Positions 32,790 through 41,226 of a stretch of DNA of 52,551 nucleotides are shown here, in pieces. The number at the start of each line of letters is the position of its first letter. Positions within the stretch are counted from its first letter, which is position 1. The translations under genes were made by a program, and so were the position numbers. The notes beneath the pieces are model-generated. The model made no database searches and was not told where the DNA came from. It saw only the letters and a program-made list of their open reading frames with translations. The stretch lies in assembly GCA_964616165.1 (NCBI GenBank), contig CAZTTS010000008.1:1-52551 (forward strand), in the 5' to 3' direction. The DNA comes from CAZCCM01 sp964616165. GTDB taxonomy: Bacteria; Bacillota; Clostridia; TANB77; CAG-508.

Positions 32790-33959
32790 ATGAATAAAAA
32801 TGGAATAACACTAATAGCATTAGTAGTAACAATAATAGTATTACTAATATTAGCTGCAGTAAGTATTACATTAATATTAGGTCCAGATGGAGTAGTAGAA
32901 AAAGCTAGAGAAGCCAAAGTAACAGGTAGATATAATACGATAATGGATATGCTTACAACTAGAGAAGCAGAATTAGCAGTAGTATTAAAGACTGGATTAA
33001 CAACAGGTGGAGCAAAGAGTGCAAAAAGTTTTGTAGAAGATCTAATGTCAGAGGGCTTAATAACAGCAGATGAATATTATGAAGAAGAAGATGACTATAT
33101 TACAGTATATTTAGGCAAACAAAGTGATGGTACATACAAGTATGAAATTGAAGTTAGAGAGGGTCTAGCTTTAGAATATTCACCAAATATGATTTTGAGC
33201 ATAAAAACAACAACCGTAAATGAAGAAGTTGAGCTTCCAATAAATGATACAGCAGGCTTAACAATAAATTGGAATGCGAAAGATGATCCTAATAATTTTG
33301 TTGCACCAAATGACGACAGAGACCCAACACATGTGTATTCTCAACCAGACACATATGAAGTTCAAATAAAGGGACAAGTATTAGAAAATACTTATTTTGG
33401 ACATGATTGTTATGAATATACTAACGAAAATATAGTAGAATTAAAAAATTGGGGAGAAAATGGTTTTTATTACTTTTGGAGTTTTGGGAAAAATTTAACA
33501 GGGAATATACCGACTCCTAATAATAACAGTTTCATAAATACAAAAAGTTTTAATTTCACTTTTGTTGAATGCACTGAGTTAACGACTATACCAGCAAATT
33601 TATTTGTGAATTGCCCCAATGTAACAAGTTTTGAATGGGTTTTTGCATATTGTGCTAATTTAACTAATTTGCCAGAAGGTTTATTTGCGAATTGTCCAAA
33701 TGTAACAAGTTTTAAATGGACTTTTGCGCATTGTACTAGTTTAACTAATTTACCAGAAAGTATATTTGATAATAGTCCAAATGCAAAAAACTTTGAGGGA
33801 GCTTTTTTTGACTGCTCTAATTTAATAGGAACTGCTCCAGAGTTATGGGAAAGATTAATCCTTGGATTACACGGACTCGGTTGTTTTTATAATTGTACAC
33901 AATTATCCAACTATAACGATATACCTGGATCTTGGAAAGCCGGTAGTTGGGATTCTTAA
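32790..33959 (+). CDS. Surface protein: pilin-type N-terminus plus BspA-like LRRs
   Basis: 389 residues, ATG behind GGGGAATTCG. MNKNGITLIALVVTIIVLLIL is the same type IV prepilin-like signal as at 221, again with Ala at mature position 5. Residues 30-125 follow the pilin-like pattern of a long helix and a small domain (KAREAKVTGRYNTIMDML). From about 130 come a beta-rich linker and four to five BspA-like repeats (CTELTTIPANLF, CANLTNLPEGLF, CTSLTNLPESIF). The shared C-terminal cap (GTAPELW, CFYNCTQLSNY, GSWK) follows. It lacks InlB repeats. It is probably exposed at the surface; that is inference. Confidence 0.85.
   Translation: MNKNGITLIALVVTIIVLLILAAVSITLILGPDGVVEKAREAKVTGRYNTIMDMLTTREAELAVVLKTGLTTGGAKSAKSFVEDLMSEGLITADEYYEEEDDYITVYLGKQSDGTYKYEIEVREGLALEYSPNMILSIKTTTVNEEVELPINDTAGLTINWNAKDDPNNFVAPNDDRDPTHVYSQPDTYEVQIKGQVLENTYFGHDCYEYTNENIVELKNWGENGFYYFWSFGKNLTGNIPTPNNNSFINTKSFNFTFVECTELTTIPANLFVNCPNVTSFEWVFAYCANLTNLPEGLFANCPNVTSFKWTFAHCTSLTNLPESIFDNSPNAKNFEGAFFDCSNLIGTAPELWERLILGLHGLGCFYNCTQLSNYNDIPGSWKAGSWDS
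33556..33930 (+). repeat. BspA-like leucine-rich repeats of the second surface protein
   Basis: Units of about 72 bases encode C(T/A)xLTxxPxxLFxNCPNVTSFxW(T/V)F. Two consecutive units (about 33600-33735) are nearly identical in sequence. Confidence 0.75.
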
Positions 33960-34044
33960 AAAAAGAATTTAAAAATGATATAATAAAATTAGGTAGGAGA
34001 TAAAGACAATAATAATTTAAAATATATAAAAGGAAGGGAAAGTT

Positions 34045-34935
34045 ATGGAAGAAAAAATACCAGAAACAACTCCTCAAAAAGAAAAGACAAAAAGCAATAA
34101 AGGATTGCTAATTGTAATATTAGTTGTATTACTGCTAATATTATTTGTTGGTGGAGCTTTTACTGTAATCTATATGATTAGAACAAATAAAACAAATGAA
34201 ATTATTGATACAGAAGAAATAAGCAAAGAAAAAGAGAAGCATGAAGAAAAAGAAGAAATAATAGAAAAACCAGAAGAAAAAGTAAAAGTACTTTCAGAAG
34301 CATTGCTTAAACCAGGAGTTTATGAACTAAAAGAGGAAAAATATGTTTCAGATAATGAAACAGGCAATGTTGTACCGATACAAGAAGGCATATTCGAATT
34401 AGAACTTACTAAAGGCTCATATGGAAGAGTAACCATTGATGATGTTATGGGACAAGTAAAGTTAAGTGGAGGACTATTTGAAAAAAATAGTGTAGCAGGT
34501 CAGAATAAAATTACAGAAGTGTATATATATCCAGGAATGTATTTAAAAATTGATGAAGAAGATATTCCAGATAATTTAAAAGCAAGTGGGAATATTGAGG
34601 TTGCCCTAAGAAGATTAGACAAAAAACTAGATATAGATACAAAGAAAACTGGAGCTATAACAGAGTTAGTGCAAGAGGAAGACGATAAATTCTATTTAGT
34701 AGGAAAAGATATTACACCAGGCAATTATGATCTTGATTTAGTTCAAAGTGATGCTATTAGAGTATATGTTGAAAATAAATCGGGTAAAACTAAAATGTTA
34801 ATATCAATGTATTCAGATGAAAGATTATTTCAAGATTTATCATTAGCAGATGGTGACAAAGTATACTTATTAACAGCGACTGGTTCTCCTTTAGTGTCTC
34901 CTATTAAAGTTAAAATAGATTTAATATCTGAATAA
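34045..34935 (+). CDS. Single-pass membrane protein with unknown extracytoplasmic domain
   Basis: 296 residues, ATG behind GGAAGGGAAAG. A Lys/Thr-rich cytoplasmic N-terminus (1-20), a membrane helix (about 22-46), a Glu/Lys-rich linker (about 50-85) and an extracellular region of about 210 residues. The last part seems to hold two related modules, marked by LKPGVYELKEEKY (about 91) and ITPGNYDLDLVQS (about 227), each beginning a beta-rich section. No catalytic motif is visible. It follows the BspA-like gene after 85 bases. Confidence 0.7.
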   Translation: MEEKIPETTPQKEKTKSNKGLLIVILVVLLLILFVGGAFTVIYMIRTNKTNEIIDTEEISKEKEKHEEKEEIIEKPEEKVKVLSEALLKPGVYELKEEKYVSDNETGNVVPIQEGIFELELTKGSYGRVTIDDVMGQVKLSGGLFEKNSVAGQNKITEVYIYPGMYLKIDEEDIPDNLKASGNIEVALRRLDKKLDIDTKKTGAITELVQEEDDKFYLVGKDITPGNYDLDLVQSDAIRVYVENKSGKTKMLISMYSDERLFQDLSLADGDKVYLLTATGSPLVSPIKVKIDLISE

Positions 34936-35045
34936 TTTGAATTTATTTTGAATTGATTAAATAATTTAAATTAGCTAAATAAAATGAGTAATTTAATATA
35001 AGAATAAATATAATAAAGATTTTTAAAGAAAATCTTAAATATGTA

Positions 35046-35074
35046 TTGACAGAAAAAAAGTTTTAGGTTATACT
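35046..35074 (+). promoter_or_regulatory. Promoter of the S10-spc-alpha ribosomal supercluster
   Basis: TTGACA at 35046-35051, a 17-base spacer and TATACT at 35069-35074. It lies 200 bases upstream of rpsJ in an intergenic region of 338 bases (34936-35273) that otherwise holds only the leader below and AT-rich DNA. Confidence 0.85.
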
Positions 35075-35079
35075 TTAGT

Positions 35080-35273
35080 AGTCATAGCGATGAAATATGA
35101 TGTGGCTGCACATGAAGATGCAGGGAACTCATATGAGAAGTAAAGGCAAAGACCTAAGCGAGAAGAGATATAGAACTTAGATATCCATTCGTATGGATAT
35201 TTTTAAAGGCCTAATGTAAACACACGGAACAGTTCTTACTCTGTTCTTGGATTAAAGAGAACAAGGAGGAAAT
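35080..35273 (+). promoter_or_regulatory. Structured leader of the S10 operon with attenuator-like hairpin
   Basis: The leader contains CTGCA...TGCAG, the palindrome CTCATATGAG and an 8-base stem ATATCCAT/ATGGATAT around TCGT at 35181-35200 followed by TTTT, the form of an intrinsic terminator. Nearer rpsJ, two GTTCT copies can each pair with an AGAAC that adjoins the AAGGAGG ribosome binding site. Regulation by attenuation, possibly by a ribosomal protein, is inference. Confidence 0.55.
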
Positions 35274-35594
35274 ATGGCAACAAAAAAAGGAAAAGAGAAG
35301 ATTAGAATAAGACTAAAAGCTTTTGATCATGTTGTTTTAGACCAGTCTGCAGAAAAGATAGTAGAAACAGCTAAGAGAACTGGAGCAGAAGTATCAGGAC
35401 CTATTCCACTTCCAACAAGAAAAGAGATAGTAACAGTAATTCGTTCACCACATTTACATAAAGATTCAAGAGAACAATTTGAAGCTAGAACACATAAAAG
35501 AGTTATTGATATATTATTCCCAACACCAAAAACAGTTGAAGCATTAAATACATTAGAAATGCCAGCAGGTGTTGAAATAGAAATTAAGATATAA
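35274..35594 (+). CDS. rpsJ: Ribosomal protein S10
   Basis: 106 residues, ATG behind AAGGAGG. IRIRLKAFDHVVLDQSAEKIVETAKRTGA and GPIPLPT are the S10 signature, with SPHLHKDSREQFE further on. S10 is part of the 30S head and, with NusB, of antitermination complexes. It is the first gene of the S10 operon, under the promoter at 35046. A 96-base gap with two hairpins separates it from rplC, more than elsewhere in the cluster. Confidence 0.97.
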   Translation: MATKKGKEKIRIRLKAFDHVVLDQSAEKIVETAKRTGAEVSGPIPLPTRKEIVTVIRSPHLHKDSREQFEARTHKRVIDILFPTPKTVEALNTLEMPAGVEIEIKI

Positions 35595-35654
35595 GAAACA
35601 AAAAAAGTAAAAATTAAAACATTAAAAATATAAGATGTTTCTTATCAAAACCAA

Positions 35655-35672
35655 GCTTAAATATTTTTAAGC
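35655..35672 (+). promoter_or_regulatory. Hairpin in the rpsJ-rplC spacer
   Basis: GCTTAAA pairs perfectly with TTTAAGC around TATT, 10 bases before the rplC ribosome binding site. There is no T run, so it is more likely a processing or translational control element than a terminator. Confidence 0.4.
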
Positions 35673-35690
35673 CAATAGTTAGGAGAAAAA

Positions 35691-36326
35691 ATGAAAAAAG
35701 GAATTATAGGAAAGAAACTTGGAATGACTCAAGTTTTCGATGAAGCTGGTAGAGCAATACCTGTAACAGTAATACTTACTGGACCAGCACATGTTGTACA
35801 AATAAAAACAATAGATAAAGATGGATATAATGCAGTACAACTAGCAATGGAGGAATTAAAACCTCAACATGTTAAAAAAGCAATTAAAGGACATTTTGAT
35901 AAAGCAAAAATTAAACCAATGAAACATCTAGCTGAATTCAGATTAGATGATATTTCTAATGTTAAAATAGGAGATGTTTTTGATGCAAGCCTTTTTGAAG
36001 AAGGTGAAAAAGTTGATGTTCAAGGAATATCAAAAGGGAAGGGCTTCCAAGGCGTTATTAAAAGATATGGCCAAAAAAGAGGAAGAATGTCTCATGGATC
36101 TAAGTTTCATAGAAAGCCAGGATCAATTGGTGCATCATCAACACCATCAAGAGTATTTAAAAACAAACAAATGCCTGGACGCATGGGTGGAGTTTTAGTT
36201 ACAACTCAAAACCTATTAGTTGTTAAGGTAGATAAAGATAAAAATGTTATTTTAGTAAAGGGGAGTATTCCTGGACCTAAAAAATCAATTGTTAGAATTA
36301 AGAATGCAGTTAAAGCATCTAAGTAA
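35691..36326 (+). CDS. rplC: Ribosomal protein L3
   Basis: 211 residues, ATG behind TAGGAG. MKKGIIGKKLGMTQVFDE and the central loop KGKGFQGVIKR...MSHGSKFHR...PGRMGG are typical of L3, which reaches into the peptidyl transferase centre of the 50S subunit and helps to start its assembly. Length is normal. Confidence 0.97.
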   Translation: MKKGIIGKKLGMTQVFDEAGRAIPVTVILTGPAHVVQIKTIDKDGYNAVQLAMEELKPQHVKKAIKGHFDKAKIKPMKHLAEFRLDDISNVKIGDVFDASLFEEGEKVDVQGISKGKGFQGVIKRYGQKRGRMSHGSKFHRKPGSIGASSTPSRVFKNKQMPGRMGGVLVTTQNLLVVKVDKDKNVILVKGSIPGPKKSIVRIKNAVKASK

Positions 36327-36341
36327 TAGAAGGAGGAAGAA

Positions 36342-36965
36342 ATGCCTAAAGTAGATGTATATGATATAAAAGGAAATAAAACTAAAACTTTAGATTTAAA
36401 TGAAAAGGTATTTGGTATTGAACCAAATGAAAATATTGTTCATTCAGTTATAGTAAACTATTTAGCTAATCAAAGACAAGGAACACAAAGCACTAAAACA
36501 AGATCTGAAGTTAAAGGTGGTGGAAGAAAACCTCATAGACAAAAAGGTACAGGTAGAGCAAGAGCAGGAAGTATTAGATCACCTTTATGGGTTGGTGGAG
36601 GAGTTATATTCGCACCTAAACCAAGATCATATAAATATAGAGTGAATAAAAAAGAAAAACAATTAGCTATGAGATCTGTTTTAAGTTCAAAAGTTAAAAC
36701 AAATGATTTAATAGTTGTTGATAAATTAGAACTAAAAGAAATTAAAACAAAGAATATGGTAGAAATAGTAAAAACATTAAAGCTAACAGATAAAACATAT
36801 ATTCTTTTACCTGAAGCAAATGACAATGTATATAAATCAGGAAGAAATATTGAGAATTTAACAATAGGTAATATGGATATATTAAATATTTATGAAATGG
36901 TAAATAATAAGAAATTATTAGTTACAGTTGATACTATTAAAAAATTAGAGGAGGTATATGCATAA
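36342..36965 (+). CDS. rplD: Ribosomal protein L4
   Basis: 207 residues, ATG behind GAAGGAGGAAG. The extended loop (GGGRKPHRQKGTGRARAGSIRSP) and LAMRSVLSSK are conserved. L4 lines the peptide exit tunnel; in E. coli it also represses its own operon. The attenuator-like leader at 35181 could serve such a role, but this is not shown. The stop overlaps the rplW start (TAATG). Confidence 0.97.
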   Translation: MPKVDVYDIKGNKTKTLDLNEKVFGIEPNENIVHSVIVNYLANQRQGTQSTKTRSEVKGGGRKPHRQKGTGRARAGSIRSPLWVGGGVIFAPKPRSYKYRVNKKEKQLAMRSVLSSKVKTNDLIVVDKLELKEIKTKNMVEIVKTLKLTDKTYILLPEANDNVYKSGRNIENLTIGNMDILNIYEMVNNKKLLVTVDTIKKLEEVYA

Positions 36966-37312
36966 TGATAGCGGAAAACATTATACTATCACCAATAATT
37001 ACAGAGAAAACAAGTGAACAAATAGCTTTTGGTAAATATACTTTTAAAGTTGATAAAAAAGCAAATAAACACCAAATCGCAAAAGCTGTTGAAAAATTGT
37101 TTACAGTAAAAGTATTAAGTGTGAATACAATGAACATGGAAGGAAAGCTTAAAAAACAAGGTAGGACTCAAGGCAGAAGACCTAATTGGAAAAAAGCAAT
37201 TGTTCAAATAGATTTAGATCCAAAAGATCTAGTATATTTAACTAAAGATGGAAAAGAGAAAAAAGTTACTAAGAAATATAATACAGAGATTGAAGGTTTC
37301 TTAGGAGTATAA
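36965..37312 (+). CDS. rplW: Ribosomal protein L23
   Basis: 115 residues; the ATG overlaps the rplD stop codon and GAGG lies upstream. IILSPIITEKTSEQ, KYTFKVDKKANKHQIAKAVEKLF and the internal loop with GRTQGRRPNWKKAIV identify L23. It sits at the exit tunnel and docks SRP, trigger factor and SecY. Confidence 0.96.
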   Translation: MIAENIILSPIITEKTSEQIAFGKYTFKVDKKANKHQIAKAVEKLFTVKVLSVNTMNMEGKLKKQGRTQGRRPNWKKAIVQIDLDPKDLVYLTKDGKEKKVTKKYNTEIEGFLGV

Positions 37313-37350
37313 TTATCTAGATTAAACTAGGAAAATAAAAGGAGAAGAAC

Positions 37351-38178
37351 ATGGGTATAAAACATCATAAACCAGTAACACCTTCATTAAGACATAGAAC
37401 AGATTTAACTAATGAAGAAATAACTAAAAAAACACCAGAAAAATCTTTACTAGCTCCAATTAAACAAAAAGCTGGTAGAAATTCTTATGGTAGAATCACT
37501 GTTCGTCATAGAGGTGGAGGAAATAAAAGAAAATATAGAATAATAGACTTTAAAAGAAGAAAAGACGATATGTATGCAACAGTTATAGGAACAGAATATG
37601 ATCCTAATAGAACTGCAAATATTGCTCTTATTGAATATGAAGATGGAGAAAGAGCGTACATTTTAGCACCAAAAGGATTAAAAGATGGAGCTAAAGTAAT
37701 TTCAGGAGAAAAAGTTGATATTAAAGTTGGAAATGCAATGCCAATTGAAAATATTCCAGTTGGAACGTTAATACATAATGTAGAATTAAATCCAGGACAA
37801 GGTGGAAAATTTGGTAAGTCTGCAGGTAATGCAGTTAGACTTATGGCTAAAGAAGGTAAATATGCAAATATTAAATTACCATCTGGCGAAACAAGATTAA
37901 TCTTATCAAAGTGTAGGGCAACAATTGGATCAATAGGGAATGCAGATCATGAAAATATAGTGTTAGGGAAAGCAGGAAGAACAAGACATATGGGAAGAAG
38001 ACCAATGGTTAGAGGTTCAGCAATGAATCCAGTAGATCACCCTCATGGTGGTGGAGAAGGAAAATCTCCAATTGGTAAACCAGGTCCAGTTACACCTTGG
38101 GGTGTTCCAACACTTGGATATAAGACAAGAAAGAAAAGAAAACAAAGTGATCGCCTTATTGTTAAGAGGAGGAAATAA
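37351..38178 (+). CDS. rplB: Ribosomal protein L2
   Basis: 275 residues, ATG behind AAAGGAG. Complete: GRITVRHRGGGNKRKYRIIDF, GGKFGKSAGNAVRLMAKEG and the C-terminal NPVDHPHGGGEGKSPIG with the near-universal His of the peptidyl transferase region. The final Ala overlaps the rpsS start (TAATG). Confidence 0.98.
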   Translation: MGIKHHKPVTPSLRHRTDLTNEEITKKTPEKSLLAPIKQKAGRNSYGRITVRHRGGGNKRKYRIIDFKRRKDDMYATVIGTEYDPNRTANIALIEYEDGERAYILAPKGLKDGAKVISGEKVDIKVGNAMPIENIPVGTLIHNVELNPGQGGKFGKSAGNAVRLMAKEGKYANIKLPSGETRLILSKCRATIGSIGNADHENIVLGKAGRTRHMGRRPMVRGSAMNPVDHPHGGGEGKSPIGKPGPVTPWGVPTLGYKTRKKRKQSDRLIVKRRK

Positions 38179-38447
38179 TGAGTAAAAAAATGCCTTTTGT
38201 GGCACCAGAACTTATAAAAAGAATTAATAAGTTAAATGATGAAGGTAAGAAAGAAGTATTAAAAACTTGGTCTAGATCTTCAACAGTATATCCTGAAATG
38301 GTTGGTCATACTATTGCAGTTCATGATGGGAGAAAACATGTTCCAATATATATTTCTGAAGAAATGATTGGACATAAACTAGGTGAATTTGCTCCTACTA
38401 GAACTTTTAAAGGTCATTCAGGAGATAGAAAGAGCCAAGTAAAATAG
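38178..38447 (+). CDS. rpsS: Ribosomal protein S19
   Basis: 89 residues, with the start overlapping the rplB stop and AGAGGAGG upstream. WSRSSTVYPEMVGHTIAVHDGRKHVPIYI and GHKLGEFAPTRTFKGH identify S19, part of the 30S head that contacts S13. Length is normal. Confidence 0.97.
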   Translation: MSKKMPFVAPELIKRINKLNDEGKKEVLKTWSRSSTVYPEMVGHTIAVHDGRKHVPIYISEEMIGHKLGEFAPTRTFKGHSGDRKSQVK

Positions 38448-38456
38448 GAGGATATT

Positions 38457-39086
38457 GTGGCAGATAAAAAAGAAACTAAAAACGAAGTTAAAAAAGAAAC
38501 TACTAAAAAAGCTCCAAAAGAAACAGTTAAAAAAGAGACAACTAAAAAACCAGTTGCTAAAAAAACTGATACAGTAAAAGAAGTTAAAAAAGAAACAAAG
38601 ACTGTTGATACTAAAAAGAAAGAAACTAAAGTAGTTAAAGAAGTTAAAAAAGAAGATAAAAAAGCAGATGCAAAAAAAGCTGATACTAAAAAAGCTTCAA
38701 AAGAAGTTAAAGAAACAAAAAAAGATAAAGCAGCTGCAGAGAAAAAAGTAATTGAAGCAAAAGCTATTTTAAGACATGAGAGAATTTCTCCTAGTAAGGT
38801 AAATATTGTAGCTAAATTAATTAGAGGTAAAGATGTTAGTGAAGCATTAGATATTTTAAGATTTACAAACAAGGCTGCGTCTAGTATATTAACAAAACTA
38901 ATTAAATCAGCTGTTGCTAATGCTGAGAATAATCATAGTATGGATAAAAACAAACTATATATTTCACATATACAAGTTAATGTTGGACCAATATTAAAAA
39001 GAATGAGACCAAGAGCTAGAGGTTCTGGTTTTAGAATAAATAAAAGATCTTCACATATTGAAGTTGTATTAAAGGAAAGAGAATAG
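38457..39086 (+). CDS. rplV: Ribosomal protein L22 with Lys-rich N-terminal extension
   Basis: 209 residues, initiated by GTG at 38457 behind AGGAGG. The L22 core is the last about 110 residues (AKAILRHERISPSKVNIVAKLIRG ... RMRPRARGSGFRINKRSSHIEVVL). The first 100 residues are a low-complexity Lys/Glu/Thr/Val extension (KKETKNEVKKETTKKAPKE), not found in standard L22 of about 110 residues. No alternative start with a good ribosome binding site lies at the core boundary. L22 lines the exit tunnel. Confidence 0.93.
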   Translation: MADKKETKNEVKKETTKKAPKETVKKETTKKPVAKKTDTVKEVKKETKTVDTKKKETKVVKEVKKEDKKADAKKADTKKASKEVKETKKDKAAAEKKVIEAKAILRHERISPSKVNIVAKLIRGKDVSEALDILRFTNKAASSILTKLIKSAVANAENNHSMDKNKLYISHIQVNVGPILKRMRPRARGSGFRINKRSSHIEVVLKERE

Positions 39087-39098
39087 GAAGGAGAAATA

Positions 39099-39791
39099 AT
39101 GGGTCAAAAAGTTAATCCACACGGATTTAGAGTAGGAATAAATAAAGATTGGAATTCTAGATGGTATGCAAATAAGAAAGATTTTAGTGATCTTCTTGTA
39201 GAAGACCATAAAATTAGACAATTAATAAAATCAAAACTTTATTTAGCTAAAATTTCTCATATTGAAATTGAAAGAACTCCAAATGAAACTAGAGTTATTA
39301 TACATTCTGGTAGACCTGGTGTTATCATAGGAAAGGGTGGAGCAGGATTAGAAGAAATCTCTACTGAATTAAGAAAAAAATTCGGTAAAGAAGGATCTGA
39401 AATCAATGTTTCTATTGTTGAAATTAAGAAACAAGATTTAAATGCTCAACTTGTTGCAGAAAATATTGCTTTTCAATTAGAAAAGAGAATATCTTTTAGA
39501 AGAGCAATGAAGCAATCAATGCAAAGATCACTTAAAGCTGGTGCAAAAGGAATTAAAGTTTCTGTGTCAGGAAGATTAGGTGGAGCAGAAATGGCAAGAA
39601 CTGAATTCTATAAAGAAGGAATGATTCCTCTTCAAACTATAAGAGCAGATATAGATTATGGTTTTGCTGAAGCACAAACAACATATGGTAAACTTGGTGT
39701 TAAAGTTTGGATATACAAAGGTGAAATTTTAACTAAAAGTAAAGAATTAAAAGGAGGTAATGAAGATGGCCTTAATGCCGAAGAGAACTAA
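39099..39791 (+). CDS. rpsC: Ribosomal protein S3
   Basis: 230 residues, ATG behind GGAAGGAG. MGQKVNPHGFRVGINKDWNSRW, the KH-type VIIHSGRPGVIIGKGGAGLE and the C-terminal RADIDYGFAEAQTTYGKLGVKVWIYKGE are typical of S3. S3 surrounds the mRNA entry channel. It overlaps the rplP start by 26 bases. Confidence 0.97.
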   Translation: MGQKVNPHGFRVGINKDWNSRWYANKKDFSDLLVEDHKIRQLIKSKLYLAKISHIEIERTPNETRVIIHSGRPGVIIGKGGAGLEEISTELRKKFGKEGSEINVSIVEIKKQDLNAQLVAENIAFQLEKRISFRRAMKQSMQRSLKAGAKGIKVSVSGRLGGAEMARTEFYKEGMIPLQTIRADIDYGFAEAQTTYGKLGVKVWIYKGEILTKSKELKGGNEDGLNAEEN

Positions 39792-40365
39792 GTATAGAAA
39801 GCAAATGAAAGGCAGACTTAGAGGAAAAGCAATGCGTGGTAATAGAGTTACATATGGACAATATGGAATGGAAGCGCTTGAATTAGGCTTTATTACCGGA
39901 AATCAAATAGAAGCTGCCAGAGTTGCAATGAACAGATATATGAAAAGAGGTGGAAAAGTTTGGATTAAGATTTTTCCAGATAAACCAATAACAAAGAAAC
40001 CTGCAGAAACTCGTATGGGTAAAGGTAAAGGTAATGTTGAATATTGGGTAGCTAGAGTTAAACCTGGTAGAATTATGTTCGAAATTGCTGGTGTATCTAG
40101 AGAAATAGCAATGGGAGCATTTGAAAGAGCATCATATAAACTGCCAATTAAAGTTAAATTTGTAGAAAGAAAATTAACTAAGAAAGAATTAGAAGCATTA
40201 GAAGAAGAAGTAGAAAGAGAAAGAATAAGATTAGAAGCAGAGGCAGAAGCTGAAGCTCTAGCAGAAGCAGAAGCTGAAGCAACTGGAGAAACTACTGAAT
40301 CTACAGATAAAGCAGATGAAGAACAAAAATCTGAAGAAAAGGATGGTGATGGTGATGAAAGTTAA
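39766..40365 (+). CDS. rplP: Ribosomal protein L16 with acidic C-terminal tail
   Basis: 199 residues from the ATG at 39766, 8 bases after AAGGAGG; the in-frame ATG at 39760 is too close to this site. The core (MALMPKRTKYRKQMKGRLRG ... KGKGNVEYWVARVKPGRIMFEIAGV) is standard. From about residue 150 the protein continues into about 50 residues rich in Glu and Ala (EAEAEAEALAEAEAEATG), beyond the normal 135-145. L16 binds tRNA near the A site. Confidence 0.94.
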   Translation: MALMPKRTKYRKQMKGRLRGKAMRGNRVTYGQYGMEALELGFITGNQIEAARVAMNRYMKRGGKVWIKIFPDKPITKKPAETRMGKGKGNVEYWVARVKPGRIMFEIAGVSREIAMGAFERASYKLPIKVKFVERKLTKKELEALEEEVERERIRLEAEAEAEALAEAEAEATGETTESTDKADEEQKSEEKDGDGDES

Positions 40366-40567
40366 TAAATTAAGAGAAATGTCTACACCAGAGCTTGAAA
40401 AAGAAGAAAAAGAATTAAGGAATGAACTTTTTAAATTAAGATTTTCTTTAGCAACAAGTGGATTAGATAATCCTCAAAAAATTAAAGAAACAAAAAGAAA
40501 TATTGCTAGAATAAAAACAGTTCAAAGAGAAAGAGAAAGGAGCCAAAATGGAAAGAAATCTTCGTAA
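40355..40567 (+). CDS. rpmC: Ribosomal protein L29
   Basis: 70 residues from the ATG at 40355 (MKVNKLREMSTPELEKEEKE). An upstream in-frame ATG at 40316 would start deep inside rplP. The segment ELRNELFKLRFSLATSGLDNPQKIKETKRNIARIKT is the L29 signature. The start overlaps the rplP end by 11 bases and the end overlaps rpsQ by 20. Confidence 0.94.
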   Translation: MKVNKLREMSTPELEKEEKELRNELFKLRFSLATSGLDNPQKIKETKRNIARIKTVQRERERSQNGKKSS

Positions 40568-40811
40568 AACATTAACAGGAGTTGTTGTTTCAGATAAAAT
40601 GGATAAAACTATTGTAGTTGCTGTTCAACAACAATATCAACATAAACTATATAAAAAGATAGTTAGAAAAACATATAAATTAAAAGCTCATGATGAAAAG
40701 AACGAAGCACATATTGGCGATACAGTTAAAGTAATGGAAACAAGACCATTATCTAAAGAAAAAAGATGGAGACTTGTTGAAATTGTTAAAAGAGCTGAGA
40801 TTAAAGAATAG
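40548..40811 (+). CDS. rpsQ: Ribosomal protein S17
   Basis: 87 residues, ATG behind AAAGGAG. RKTLTGVVVSDKMDKTIVVAV and the C-terminal HIGDTVKVMETRPLSKEKRWRLVEIV are typical of S17, a primary 16S rRNA-binding protein. It overlaps rpmC by 20 bases. Confidence 0.97.
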   Translation: MERNLRKTLTGVVVSDKMDKTIVVAVQQQYQHKLYKKIVRKTYKLKAHDEKNEAHIGDTVKVMETRPLSKEKRWRLVEIVKRAEIKE

Positions 40812-40820
40812 GAGGAGCAT

Positions 40821-41189
40821 ATGATACAAAAAGAAAGTAGAGTAAAAGTTGCTGACAATACTGGCGCTAGAGAATTATTATGTATTAGCTGTGTTGGTGG
40901 ATCTTTTAGAAGAACATCAGGAGTAGGCGATGTTATCGTAGCTTCTGTTAAATCAGCAATCCCAGGTGGAGTAGTGAAAAAAGGTGAAATTGTTAGAGCA
41001 GTTATTGTTAGAACAAAACAACCAATAGGTAGAGCTGACGGATCATATTTAAGATTTGATGAAAATGCAGCTGTAATTATTAAAGATGATGGTAATCCAA
41101 GAGGTACTCGTATCTTTGGACCTGTAGCAAGAGAATTAAGAGATAAAAACTATATGAAGATTATATCACTTGCTCCAGAAGTACTATAA
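40821..41189 (+). CDS. rplN: Ribosomal protein L14
   Basis: 122 residues, the standard length, ATG behind AGGAGGAG. MIQKESRVKVADNTGARELLCI and the GTRIFGPVARELRDKNYMKIISLAPEVL terminus are diagnostic. L14 forms an intersubunit bridge and binds the silencing factor RsfS. Confidence 0.98.
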   Translation: MIQKESRVKVADNTGARELLCISCVGGSFRRTSGVGDVIVASVKSAIPGGVVKKGEIVRAVIVRTKQPIGRADGSYLRFDENAAVIIKDDGNPRGTRIFGPVARELRDKNYMKIISLAPEVL

Positions 41190-41226
41190 TAAATTAATAT
41201 TGAAATTCAGATTTAAGGAGAGAATC

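Noticed and set aside
38414..38872. 152-residue antisense reading frame opposite rplV
   Set aside because: Low-complexity Ser/Phe/Leu protein produced by the complement of Lys-rich codons; no ribosome binding site.
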